This document shows positions 17,120 through 26,349 of a stretch of DNA of 64,000 nucleotides, one piece after another. This stretch comes from an uncultured Granulosicoccus sp. Its GTDB lineage: Bacteria > Pseudomonadota > Gammaproteobacteria > Granulosicoccales > Granulosicoccaceae. Below the pieces are notes generated by a model that worked only from the letters and a program-made list of their open reading frames with translations, searched no databases and had not been told where the DNA came from. The DNA is taken from positions 1 through 64,000 of the forward strand of contig CANLXI010000037.1 of NCBI GenBank assembly GCA_947495035.1, in the 5' to 3' direction. The position numbers were made by a program, and so were the translations under genes. Positions within the stretch are counted from its first letter, which is position 1. Every line of letters begins with the position of its first letter.

Positions 17120-17228
17120 TAGTGTTCGAAGCAAGGTGCATTCTCGCCTATGCTATTGGACGACAAGCCAGCCTGAGTGATTCTGATTGAATCAATACCT
17201 TTGCCATCGACAGTGGAGTATCAACGTC

Positions 17229-17912
17229 ATGTCCCCCAAACTACTGCATAACGGCGCATTGGCGTCACTGGGTTGCGCGGCCACATTTGTGTTCGGATTT
17301 GTATTGCTGCTCACTCAACTCCTGCCTTACATCGATCTTCAGCACAATCCCGAAGAGGCAGTGAAATTCGTGCTGGAAAATCATGCCATGCTGAGCGTGT
17401 GGAATTTCGTGATCTATGTGCTCTTCGGTATCTTGCTGGCTATCGTTGTCATCGTTCTGCACCGGCAATTCTCGCCCGACCAAACCTTGCTTACCCAGCT
17501 TTCGTCAGTCATGGGCCTGGTCTGGGTGGTTCTGGTCATTGCCAGTGGCATGCTGGCCAATGTGGGTCTGATGAAAGTGGTCGAGCTGGCTGCTGTTCGG
17601 CCCGATCTGGCACCATCGCTCTGGTTGTCTGTAGTGACCGTCACGCAAGGCCTTGGCGGAAGCAATGAAATCGTGGGTGGTCTGTGGGTGTTGCTTGTCT
17701 CTGCAGTGCATTGGCAACGACAGCTCTATGCAAAGGCACTTTCCATCATCGGCATGGTTGCCGGTGGGGCAGGTATCGTCAGTGCGATACCTGCACTGAG
17801 TGATCTGGGTGCCTTGTTCGGTTTGCTTCTGATCGTCTGGTTCATCTATCTGAGTCGGCTCATGATGGGTGAATCAGCGAATCTGGCTGACGGAGAGAAC
17901 GACGAAACGTGA
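17229..17912 (+). CDS. DUF4386-like membrane protein
   Basis: This 227-residue inner-membrane protein starts at ATG 17229 (GGAG upstream; a TTG at 17187 is unlikely). It has six predicted helices, including FVFGFVLLLTQLLPYI, WNFVIYVLFGILLAIVVIVL, VMGLVWVVLVIASGMLANVG and LFGLLLIVWFIYLSRLMM. The segment NEIVGGLWVLLVS followed by GMVAGGAGIVSAIPALSDLG resembles DUF4386-type proteins of unknown function. It appears monocistronic. Confidence 0.7.
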   Translation: MSPKLLHNGALASLGCAATFVFGFVLLLTQLLPYIDLQHNPEEAVKFVLENHAMLSVWNFVIYVLFGILLAIVVIVLHRQFSPDQTLLTQLSSVMGLVWVVLVIASGMLANVGLMKVVELAAVRPDLAPSLWLSVVTVTQGLGGSNEIVGGLWVLLVSAVHWQRQLYAKALSIIGMVAGGAGIVSAIPALSDLGALFGLLLIVWFIYLSRLMMGESANLADGENDET

Positions 17913-18031
17913 TGTGCACCGGGGTGTATTCCTGGTGTATTCCGAGGAGTGTTCAGTGAAGTGCTACGCGAAGTGCTCTTTGTAGAGCGCGGCTCTCCGG
18001 GCAGGACACACAAAACCATAGTGAGTGATAC

Positions 18032-18451
18032 ATGAAACTGGAAGATCTGAAAAAGAAATACCCTGAGGCGGCAACATTCAAGTTCGGCGATGGCGCGCCA
18101 TTGTGTGCCTTGCTGATCCGGCTGGTACGTGAGGGAAAGAAGACAGCAACCTGCGGGGCCTTGCATGACTTCACGGACGATGGTGACGAGATGCCGGTTG
18201 TAGGGCGCTGCGACATTGCCCTGAATTGGGATGGCACACCCGAACTGGTACTCAGGACAGTAGCGGTAGAGATCAAGCGCTATTGCGACGTCGATGAGGA
18301 ATTTGCATTGCTGGAAGGGGAGAACGACAGCCTGGAGGGTTGGCGGTCGGATCACCGGGATTTCTTCGAACGCAATGGCGGGTTCGATGAAGAGATGCTT
18401 CTTGTTTGTGAGCGGTTCGAGGTGGTGGAGGATGTTAAGGCGGGGCAATAG
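18032..18451 (+). CDS. ASCH-domain protein
   Basis: This is a 139-residue cytoplasmic protein with the ASCH fold (PUA-like, probably RNA-binding). Residues 16-50 read FKFGDGAPLCALLIRLVREG then KKTATCGAL, the characteristic GKKTAT loop, followed by PVVGRCDIALNWDGTPELVL and VDEEFALLEGENDSLEGWR (family E-G-D-x-S-x-x-x-W). Some ASCH proteins act as ribonucleases or amidohydrolases of modified nucleosides; which applies here cannot be told. A short terminator hairpin lies 146 bp downstream. Confidence 0.85.
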   Translation: MKLEDLKKKYPEAATFKFGDGAPLCALLIRLVREGKKTATCGALHDFTDDGDEMPVVGRCDIALNWDGTPELVLRTVAVEIKRYCDVDEEFALLEGENDSLEGWRSDHRDFFERNGGFDEEMLLVCERFEVVEDVKAGQ

Positions 18452-18596
18452 GTGATTGCGGAGTCTGTCTGGTCAAGTGCCTGCACTGACAACCTGGGGC
18501 TTGTTTTCAGTCAGCGGCGTGTGAGTACGATTGAGGTTTCTTGTTGTTACAGATTGCCTTTCGGAGGGGCTCTGAGCTCAACCGGACAAACGGACC

Positions 18597-18616
18597 ATCA
18601 GCCATTGGCTGATTTT
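18597..18616 (+). terminator. Probable terminator after the ASCH gene
   Basis: ATCAGCC-ATT-GGCTGAT is a perfect 7-bp stem with a 3-nt loop followed by TTT. It is short but well formed. The rest of the 329-bp gap (18452-18780) shows nothing else I recognise. Confidence 0.5.
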
Positions 18617-18780
18617 CAGACTGGTCCATACTGGTGACAATAGAAATAGCGCATCAATACTGTTAGAAATTCTCCATTGCCTGCTATCGAGCTCAGACGC
18701 TATGATTCCAATGAGAACTTCCGGATGAGAAGCGTTTGCAGGAATCGCATGAATACCTTCAGGGTCTCTTTTATATCGCA

Positions 18781-19986
18781 TCAATCATGAGCATGAAACG
18801 AGGTAGGGTACGGTCGCATTCGTTCATCTACGATGCGGCTTCTGTCAAGAGAGTTCTGGCAGTTGGCAAAGCTTTCACCTTCCCTGCCAAGCTTTTGGCG
18901 ATAGTAGTAAACAGATAGCAGTACGGATAATGCAGAGAATCCCCAGCTGAATACAGAACCGTGAAATAGAGCATTGACCAGGGACAGCAGCAAAATCAGT
19001 ATGAAAATATAGAGGCAGAACGTTGGTTCCAGGTAGCTGAACGTCCATTCGTTTCCTCGCCTTCCGGTCAGGAATCCGCGGTAGCTGGCATGCTCGGCCA
19101 ACGCATATCGCAAACGCAGTACCATCATTTGCGAAAAGAACAGTACCAACAGTCCGTACAGGTAAAGACTGATTCCTATTATGCCCTTGGGCTTGATCTC
19201 TTTGCTGAGTTTCCATTGCTCGAAGGGATCAATTACCACTATTATGCCAAGGCATAGTGCGGTCGCCATGACGACGACAATTGAGATATCCTTCCACGTG
19301 TGATGCACCGAAGCGCATCGGTGTATGAACCACAACTCCTCTCGAATCTTTTCATCGGTAATGAGTTTTACGTCTTGGGCGATATCGCGAATTGCCCGGT
19401 GATGCACCAGAATCAGGATGGCAGTCATGGCAAAAACGACTGTGATCGTTATCAGGCATGAAAGCAGGGTGCTTGTCCACAGTCGGTAGCCTAGAAACCC
19501 GGCCGCGAAGCTGAAGGAAAGAGTCGAGAGGTAGAGAAACAGTGTCCCGACTCCAAATATGTTCAGGTCCCTCAGTAACCGCTGGCGAAGCGTCTTTTGC
19601 GAATGATGTAATGGGGGAGGGCTCGTCGGCTTCTCGTACAGGCTACGATTGACGATGGCTGAATATCTGACAAGATTGCGATGGCAAGTCAACGTCAGAG
19701 TACACATGAACAATGCCACTATCATCATTCCCATGGCCGCAAAGTCCAATGCATGACGTTGTAGCCACTCGGGTTCCCGGAACGAACTCGACTGAGATGC
19801 GAACAACAGCGCAAATGGCATAGCCAGGTGGGTGATAATCAACAGGTGACGACGCAGCTCGAATACATTGTCCAATTCATTGATGGCACTTAAACAACGA
19901 CGCTGTTGTTTCAAGCTGCAGCTTGATTCGTCACATTTTTCTTTATTGTCTGTTGTCTGAGATTCCATTGCTGTAAATTGATCCAT
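18781..19986 (-). CDS. Multi-pass membrane protein beside SIR2-STAND gene
   Basis: A minus-strand open frame of up to 437 residues; the ATG at 19986 (MDQFTAMESQ) gives 401. An AGGAGG farther upstream (about 20040) is not followed by an in-frame ATG/GTG/TTG at proper distance, so the start is uncertain. At least six hydrophobic helices are visible, among them LLIITHLAMPFALLFA, FAAMGMMIVALFMCTLTLTC, TLFLYLSTLSFSFAAGFLGY, LLSCLITITVVFAMTAILIL, DISIVVVMATALCLGIIVVI and CLYIFILILLLSLVNALF. A cytoplasmic helical stretch (HHRAIRDIAQDVKLITDEKI) lies in the middle. I do not recognise the family. It is divergent from the giant SIR2 gene and shares its low GC, so the two may have arrived together. A role as partner or membrane effector is inference. 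Confidence 0.7.
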   Translation of the reverse strand: MDQFTAMESQTTDNKEKCDESSCSLKQQRRCLSAINELDNVFELRRHLLIITHLAMPFALLFASQSSSFREPEWLQRHALDFAAMGMMIVALFMCTLTLTCHRNLVRYSAIVNRSLYEKPTSPPPLHHSQKTLRQRLLRDLNIFGVGTLFLYLSTLSFSFAAGFLGYRLWTSTLLSCLITITVVFAMTAILILVHHRAIRDIAQDVKLITDEKIREELWFIHRCASVHHTWKDISIVVVMATALCLGIIVVIDPFEQWKLSKEIKPKGIIGISLYLYGLLVLFFSQMMVLRLRYALAEHASYRGFLTGRRGNEWTFSYLEPTFCLYIFILILLLSLVNALFHGSVFSWGFSALSVLLSVYYYRQKLGREGESFANCQNSLDRSRIVDERMRPYPTSFHAHD

Positions 19987-20364
19987 TCGATTCAAACAGG
20001 CGTTTGAAATTCTCGATCCATTAATGCAACAGAGAATCCTCCTATATGCTGTTGCAAGTGTCAATACTGGATTATTTAAAGCTGAATATCCCACCGGGAA
20101 TGTCCATTGAACATCCTGCGAGGCGTTCGTGAAAGTCCAGGTTCGTCAGTGTTTGACTGAACCTGGAGCTGATTGACAGGGATGCTACGAGCGTGCATGG
20201 TACTCAATCAATATTCAAGGATCAGGTGCAAGGACGAGCGATACACTGAAGACCGATCTTGAATGCGGGCAATTCACCGAAGCGTTGATTGTCCTGTAAT
20301 CGCTAGCCCACTTGGATGTCTTTCGAAGCGCCTGGTTTTGGTTGCAGTGCCAGCGAGTAGCGAA
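19987..20364. other. Divergent promoter region between membrane and SIR2 genes
   Basis: This AT-rich 378-bp gap holds a strong inverted repeat (20136-20167) and upstream stretches of both frames that could be coding if earlier starts are used (GTG 20094 minus, ATG 20263 plus). No other gene is seen. Confidence 0.5.
20136..20167. promoter_or_regulatory. Inverted repeat in the divergent promoter region
   Basis: TCCAGGTTC (20136-20144) and GAACCTGGA (20159-20167) are perfect 9-bp inverted arms around a 14-nt centre. No T-run follows, so it is more likely an operator or an mRNA-leader hairpin than a terminator. It is about 200 bp before the preferred SIR2 start. Confidence 0.55.
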
Positions 20365-23300
20365 ATGATCAGCATGACCAATGCATGGAAGTATTTCCAA
20401 CCCTACGTTCGACATGAGTTGACTGGTATCTCTATAGAACAGAGAGCCCGTGCAGATCTGTGGAGAGCCTTGAATCTCCGACGGCTGGTTGTCATGGCCG
20501 GCTCGGGAGTATCCAGACCGTTTGGTTTGCCTAGTTGGGGCGAATTGGCTCCAATGTACGTTCGAGAAACACGGCGTGAACTGATTGAAGTACTCGGTAC
20601 TGGAAAAGCAGGAATTGACGCAATCGAAAGCAAGCGAAATCTGTTGTTGCAGCTGTTGGAGGTCTGCGGCTCGCTTAACGGGAGCAATCGATCCGCGTTA
20701 CTTCAATCAGAAGGAAGAATGGAGAACGTCAAGTCACTGATAGAACTATTGCATTTGCCCCTTGATCGGGCAGGCAAATTGTCCGACGCTACTGGCGTTA
20801 TCGAGCTCTGTGAGGATCTACTCTCAGGATTGCCAGAGGGCGATGAGAACGTCTTCGATCGATCCTGGCAGACACGAAAACGTATCGCCGGTCAGCTCAG
20901 AAAGAGTGAGATGGATCTTGTGCTGGACAGGTTGAAGTTGCTCCAGTTGAAACCAGACTCCGAACCAGCTGTATCCGGGCGGCAGTATCAACGAATTTCC
21001 GGTAATCAGCTTCCCACCAAACTCTTACTCAATTATGCCGAGGAGCTGATGCAGGCTATCAAGGCGGAGAATGATGAACCTAATTTCCATTCTTTGTCCA
21101 GTAAATTTCTGGAGAAAGAGGGTGATATCTATCTGAAAATTCTGAAGGCCATGATCGTGGATGGGTACCGGAGAGATGACTTGATCGTATTTCTGGAAGC
21201 CGCGGTCAAGGTTCGAAATATCAATCGTCATCTGGAGACGGTGCCTGGCGGTGAAGGGTCTTTATCGACAACTCAGCCCCCACGCCAAGCTGACAAGAAT
21301 GCCGGTGTAGAGCCGTTCTTGCACCACGGTCCTTCTGTCCCACAGAACGGTTCGCCAGTATCCGGGAATCCTGTGCATGCGATATTGAGAACCCTGAAAG
21401 CATCCCGAATATTGACGCTCAACTACGACGTTCAATTTGAACGTGAGGTTCTTCGCCACGCTCTATTGCCGGATGGCTTTGAAGCGACGGCATTCAGGAA
21501 TCTGTGCCGCGAGGCGCCTACCGATCGAGAAGATCCATTGCAGGTATCCATCGAATCCGGTCGTCGTAAAACGGCGCTGAGCTCAACATTGGATTCCGAA
21601 GGGGTTGGTCACCTTGTAAGTTTCGCTGCCTTCTCGAGTTCCTATGACACCCAGATTTTCCATCTGCACGGGCGTCTGGATGATCCTGACAACATGGTTG
21701 TGACACAAAAGGACTATCAGCGAGTCTATCTGGGAGATGTGGAATCCGAGAGAACATTTCTGGAGGCTCAGGAAGTCATGTTCGGTGGTAACGATATTCT
21801 ATTCGTGGGTATCGGATTGACCGAAGACGATGTGCTGAGGCCATTACGAAGATTTGTCAGTCGAGGGAATTTACCTGACCAGGCAAGAAGAAGATTGTTT
21901 GCGCTACTCCCGAGGAATCACAAGGAGTCGAGCGACGAATCCGATGATGCACGTGAAGACACGCTCAAGTCCATTCGTCACGCGGTTCACTATGACATCT
22001 ATACGATCTACTTTGGTGGTAGCGCTTATATGAAGACGATGTGTCTACTGGATAGATTGGAAAAACATCTGAACGATGCTGATGCCTTTGAGAATTCTAC
22101 TCCGTCTCGAAACGCGGATTTCAGCAACAAATGGTTGCGTGATCTCGGTGTCGATGCAGGTAGAGACGCCGTCGATCAGTTGCTTGATGCGAATGAAATA
22201 GAGACACTGGAAAAGGTTGTCCAGTCACTCAGCAAAATCCTTGGCAAGTCTCCTGATGTAGATTCAACGGGCAACATCGAAGATACGCGTCTGGAATCGA
22301 AAGCAGCGTTCGTGTCGTTGATCGATGAGTTCCGTAACAGGTTGATGTCACGAGCATTGGTGATCGAACTCGAAGCGCTGAGCTTGGATACCGCTGTCTG
22401 GTGGAAACAGTGGCGTGAGTTGCCCGTCGAGCGAAAAGCCATCTACAGTGCCAGAAAGAATTCCGCTGGTGAAACAGGCAATGGTGAGTCGCCTGGCTCG
22501 GAAACACAGCTGGTCGTTCGTCATCAGCCGGAATATGTCAATCCAATCGTTGACGCTGAAGAAATCGAATGGTCGATGATCAAGGACATAAAGGATAAGG
22601 TAGCGAATGCCAACAAGAACAGACATTATTCCGGAATTGAATTAAAGGGAAATCAGCGAATACTGCGTCTGCACATACCTCGGGGCGGCGGTAAAGGCTC
22701 TTTGGTGCATTTGATGTCCATTCGCACACAACGCTCGCAACTGTTCGCCTCCGGTCCGCCTGTCGCGTCAACTAGTAGCGAGGACTACCCCGCATTCATT
22801 GCGCACCTGTCTTTCTCGATGGAATTCAACTCGGTGTTGCGTGCATTGTCGAGATTCCTCGCTCAGCAGATCGTCAATTTGCAGACGCAAGGCATACGCA
22901 ATTTGATCAAGTCAACTGAAGACATCAACGAGTTTCTCAAGCAACACGACGAGGCACCGAAAGAAGACGAAAAATCGAATGACGATCTGAGTAAAGCGCT
23001 TCGAGCCGTGTTGGAGTTGTATCGCACTCTGAGAAATGAACCCGTTGGTGATCCTGTAACAATACCCAGTCGGAAGGATTGTTTTCTGCTGGCGTTAGAG
23101 TTGTATTGCAAGTCCAGGAAGGAAGAGCCTGCAATGGCCTTGTTGCCGGAAACGTCCAGACGTCGCGATTACAAACCGTCGAACGGTCACGAAATACCCG
23201 CTATGGAAGGTCCTAATCCGAGGCCGCATCGCCTGGACATTCTGGCGGGCTTGCTTGGTCAGTATCAAAGTCTTGCCCAACCTGGTGAAAGACTGTTCGT

Positions 23301-26205
23301 TTGTCTGAGTGGCCTGGACAGAATCTGTGATGTAGATGGAGACGCCTTCAATCCGATGCACCGAGCCTTTTTCAGGTTGATGACTGGTGATCATCGTACC
23401 TCTTTGCAATCGCCCAGGCCGCCAATTGATCTGGTGTTGATTTCTGGGAGAGAAGATGCGCCAATTGCCTATCTAAGCGAAAGACTGGCGTCAAAGAAAA
23501 GGAAATCCCTGAAAACAGGCGATTACAAATATTACGGACGTCGATCCAAAACGGGTAGCTGGTTCAGGAAATGGTTACAGCCGGCTCCTTTCAGCCTGTT
23601 TGATCGCTTTTTTCTGACACCATTTGCAAGAAAACTGGGTTCTCGAAAGACGTTCGTCGCGCTGGTCTCCAATTTCGGGAGCGTCGAGCAGTCATTTGCT
23701 GTTGAGCATCCGCTTCGGCTATGCGCGGCACTACTTGCTGCGGAGTTGCTGCAAACCAGCCAGCACATGGCAATACGCCCGCCTGGTGATCCTTCGATAC
23801 GTCGAGCCTTGTTGACCACGATGCAACACAACGCCTGGCTCAATGTGATGATCATTTCGCAATGGCTGAATGATTGTGAAGGTTGTATCGCCGCACGAGA
23901 TAAACGGTCGAACGTGGAGCTGCTGGAAACGCGTAAGAGATCATTATATATGTATCTGGATGAGTTGGATGGCGCCGCAGCTGCACGAGGACATGTTGGT
24001 GTGCTTGCTGTAGTCCTCAAACGGTATAAGGCGCTTGATACGGGTATCGGTACGGATAGCGATGATTCCCCCCAAAATTGTAAACGGCTGTCACCGCATC
24101 TATTCGATGGCATCATGCGTCATCTCTCATTGTTTTCGGTGCCGATAGAAATCGGAGTACTCCATGGCTGTCCGGAGGTTGCGAAGTTGCTATACGGTGC
24201 CATTGCCGATGAGCACGAGCAGTCAGTATCTGCATCGCAAGTAGTGCGCACGAAAGCACTGGAGTTGCTGGAACATCATTTGAAAGTCCTGACCGAACGT
24301 GATCTGGTCATACCGGTCGCCCCAAGCTCGTTTGGTCAGACCAGTAGCGACAGGGTGTTCCAGACTTTGAACAGGCGATATTCATTGCATTCACGCCTGA
24401 GGGAATACCTTAGTGAACAGATGCAACTGTCTCTGCTGGATCATGGCGAAAGTAACCATCATCAGCTTTCGATCTACTGCGATCAGCCCAAAGACCTACC
24501 AACGCCTTCGATTCAACACTACGGCATGGTCAGTCGAATTCTTGATGAACACATTGAGGAAGTAGCGGGGATTCTGCGCGTCTTCTACTACCTGAAGGAA
24601 TGTGACTTCAGGCAAAGTGAGCAAGATGGTGACTGTGCAAGCAGTCCCGAGGATGCCTTGAGGCGGAAACGATATCTGGAGGAGGCTGCCACTCTGATTT
24701 TCGCTGGTGAGGGGAGAGCCTGCGTACTGGGTACGTCCTTGGGTCGAATACAGGCAATGCCGCAGATACTGAGGGGTAGCTACAGTCTGCTGCGCGGGGC
24801 ATTTTCCGTCGGTGCGATTTCAAGGCTTGATACGCTATACGTAGATGACGACAACAAGAAACCATACGAAACATATCGTGGATGGTTGCGCTCTCTGATG
24901 AACCTCGCTGTCGGTCTGCAGCAGAATCAGGAGGAGATCAAAGGTATTCTTGAGGAGTGGTTTCTGCCTTCGGAAACCGCGGAAAATGGCGTGATGGCGG
25001 AGCAGAAGCAGAAGGAAACCCTTTTGCAAGAGCTGAAAAAGCGCCCACGATTCGCACCTCAGTCTAACGAACAATTTGATGATGAGACCGAAATTCGCGT
25101 TGAACGGTTTATCAGGTGTGGCAAGGAAATCAGCGAAAAAGCACGTGCGCTGGGTATCGAGTTCCGTCAGCATGTCTATGATGGAGCTGCAAATGGTACT
25201 GATGATAAAAAAGATGGTATTCGAGTTCGACATCCATTCTATCGCGATGAAATCGCCTGGCTGTACAACGAACGTGGCCTGACATCTCTTATCCAGGGAC
25301 GAGTGTTTGATGCGTTACCGATGTTTGATCAGGCACGTCTGGTTGTAGCACACGCGCAGACACCTGACGATGATCCATATGCCCATCACGCTACTGAGCG
25401 TAGAATTGTCTTGAACAAATCAATCGCCTTGATTGATCGAGGTGAGATTGGCAATGCGAGGAGTGAACTCGAATGGCTTCGGGCGTCATCGGAGGATATC
25501 AAAGGCTCGACTCCAGAACCCTTGCTGACATTCGCTGTTGGCTATCTCGCGGTTTGCGATCACTTGAGCGGTAGTCTCGAGCGTGCGGAGTCAGGTTACA
25601 AGACGGCACTCAAGGTGGTGGTGGATAAGAGAATGCTCCGCATGGTAGCAATCATGAATCGCCATCTTTCCGATCTCTATAGAGCGCAACGGAAGTTGGA
25701 CGAAGCTCTGCACTGTGCGCGTTTGGCGGTAAACGCGGCATCACAAGCAGAACAGAGAGATGTTCAACATTTATCGCTGGTCAGTGAGGCGCGAGTGCTC
25801 ATAGACATGGGGGATGCAATTCCCGAAGCCAATAGTCGCATTCGTCGAGCGCTTTCATATGCCAATAGAATGGGCTTGTATCGACTACGTGTTGATGCTC
25901 AGCTCGCTCATTCTCAATTGATGCTTGATAATGGAGAATTCGGTCTGGCGGGAACTGCAGCGGCTCAGGCGGCTGCGCTTGCCACGAGGCATGGTTTGAA
26001 ACTGCGTAAACTATCGGCACTGTGGCTATATGCCAGCACTCAGGTCAAGCGAGAGAATGAAACGCTTGCGGCTGAGATCCTTCTGGACATCAAGGCGGAG
26101 GCGGAAAGTATCGGCTACCAGACACATGCGGCGAAATCCTCCGACCTGTTGGCTCAGCTTGAGCCTTCCATCGGGCCAGTAGAGGAATTCCGCCGGCGTG
26201 GATGA
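20365..26205 (+). CDS. Giant SIR2-STAND-TPR protein (NLR-like, Avs5-like candidate defence)
   Basis: A ~1,946-residue protein; an upstream ATG at 20263 would add 34 residues without domain content. Numbering is from 20365. SIR2-like domain, about 35-530: RRLVVMAGSGVSRPFGLPSW (GSGVS 46-50), ILTLNYDVQFE with the candidate catalytic N353, IFHLHGRLDDPD with candidate H435, and LFVGIGLTEDDVLRPL near 482. These correspond to the NAD-binding GAGxS, N and H of SIR2 NADases such as ThsA and DSR2. Central STAND-like region: an atypical P-loop HIPRGGGKGSLV (774-779), a Walker-B-like RLFVCLSGLD (D985) and LVLISGRED near 1023. C-terminal TPR-like helical repeats run from about 1630 to 1930 (AWLYNERGLTSLIQGRVFDA, ALKVV..., EALHCARLAV). 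This architecture (effector, switch, sensor) is that of anti-phage NLR-like proteins; SIR2-STAND is called Avs5 in the AVAST group. GC is visibly lower than in the flanking genes. Confidence 0.85.
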   Translation: MISMTNAWKYFQPYVRHELTGISIEQRARADLWRALNLRRLVVMAGSGVSRPFGLPSWGELAPMYVRETRRELIEVLGTGKAGIDAIESKRNLLLQLLEVCGSLNGSNRSALLQSEGRMENVKSLIELLHLPLDRAGKLSDATGVIELCEDLLSGLPEGDENVFDRSWQTRKRIAGQLRKSEMDLVLDRLKLLQLKPDSEPAVSGRQYQRISGNQLPTKLLLNYAEELMQAIKAENDEPNFHSLSSKFLEKEGDIYLKILKAMIVDGYRRDDLIVFLEAAVKVRNINRHLETVPGGEGSLSTTQPPRQADKNAGVEPFLHHGPSVPQNGSPVSGNPVHAILRTLKASRILTLNYDVQFEREVLRHALLPDGFEATAFRNLCREAPTDREDPLQVSIESGRRKTALSSTLDSEGVGHLVSFAAFSSSYDTQIFHLHGRLDDPDNMVVTQKDYQRVYLGDVESERTFLEAQEVMFGGNDILFVGIGLTEDDVLRPLRRFVSRGNLPDQARRRLFALLPRNHKESSDESDDAREDTLKSIRHAVHYDIYTIYFGGSAYMKTMCLLDRLEKHLNDADAFENSTPSRNADFSNKWLRDLGVDAGRDAVDQLLDANEIETLEKVVQSLSKILGKSPDVDSTGNIEDTRLESKAAFVSLIDEFRNRLMSRALVIELEALSLDTAVWWKQWRELPVERKAIYSARKNSAGETGNGESPGSETQLVVRHQPEYVNPIVDAEEIEWSMIKDIKDKVANANKNRHYSGIELKGNQRILRLHIPRGGGKGSLVHLMSIRTQRSQLFASGPPVASTSSEDYPAFIAHLSFSMEFNSVLRALSRFLAQQIVNLQTQGIRNLIKSTEDINEFLKQHDEAPKEDEKSNDDLSKALRAVLELYRTLRNEPVGDPVTIPSRKDCFLLALELYCKSRKEEPAMALLPETSRRRDYKPSNGHEIPAMEGPNPRPHRLDILAGLLGQYQSLAQPGERLFVCLSGLDRICDVDGDAFNPMHRAFFRLMTGDHRTSLQSPRPPIDLVLISGREDAPIAYLSERLASKKRKSLKTGDYKYYGRRSKTGSWFRKWLQPAPFSLFDRFFLTPFARKLGSRKTFVALVSNFGSVEQSFAVEHPLRLCAALLAAELLQTSQHMAIRPPGDPSIRRALLTTMQHNAWLNVMIISQWLNDCEGCIAARDKRSNVELLETRKRSLYMYLDELDGAAAARGHVGVLAVVLKRYKALDTGIGTDSDDSPQNCKRLSPHLFDGIMRHLSLFSVPIEIGVLHGCPEVAKLLYGAIADEHEQSVSASQVVRTKALELLEHHLKVLTERDLVIPVAPSSFGQTSSDRVFQTLNRRYSLHSRLREYLSEQMQLSLLDHGESNHHQLSIYCDQPKDLPTPSIQHYGMVSRILDEHIEEVAGILRVFYYLKECDFRQSEQDGDCASSPEDALRRKRYLEEAATLIFAGEGRACVLGTSLGRIQAMPQILRGSYSLLRGAFSVGAISRLDTLYVDDDNKKPYETYRGWLRSLMNLAVGLQQNQEEIKGILEEWFLPSETAENGVMAEQKQKETLLQELKKRPRFAPQSNEQFDDETEIRVERFIRCGKEISEKARALGIEFRQHVYDGAANGTDDKKDGIRVRHPFYRDEIAWLYNERGLTSLIQGRVFDALPMFDQARLVVAHAQTPDDDPYAHHATERRIVLNKSIALIDRGEIGNARSELEWLRASSEDIKGSTPEPLLTFAVGYLAVCDHLSGSLERAESGYKTALKVVVDKRMLRMVAIMNRHLSDLYRAQRKLDEALHCARLAVNAASQAEQRDVQHLSLVSEARVLIDMGDAIPEANSRIRRALSYANRMGLYRLRVDAQLAHSQLMLDNGEFGLAGTAAAQAAALATRHGLKLRKLSALWLYASTQVKRENETLAAEILLDIKAEAESIGYQTHAAKSSDLLAQLEPSIGPVEEFRRRG

Positions 26206-26349
26206 ATAGCGAGCCCGCCGCCGATTTTTCCCCTTCCGTGTTCGATCCGAGGTGGCATGACATCACGAACAATCCACGGGAGTTCAATCTTTCCGGTTCA
26301 GTCACATCAGACCACGCTATCAACCCACGCCCGCCCAACGCCGCTTCCC

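Noticed and set aside
15752..17134. 460-codon minus-strand frame opposite the S41 peptidase
   Set aside because: It is antisense to a gene with a lipobox and the S41 core, and the composition is typical of a shadow frame.
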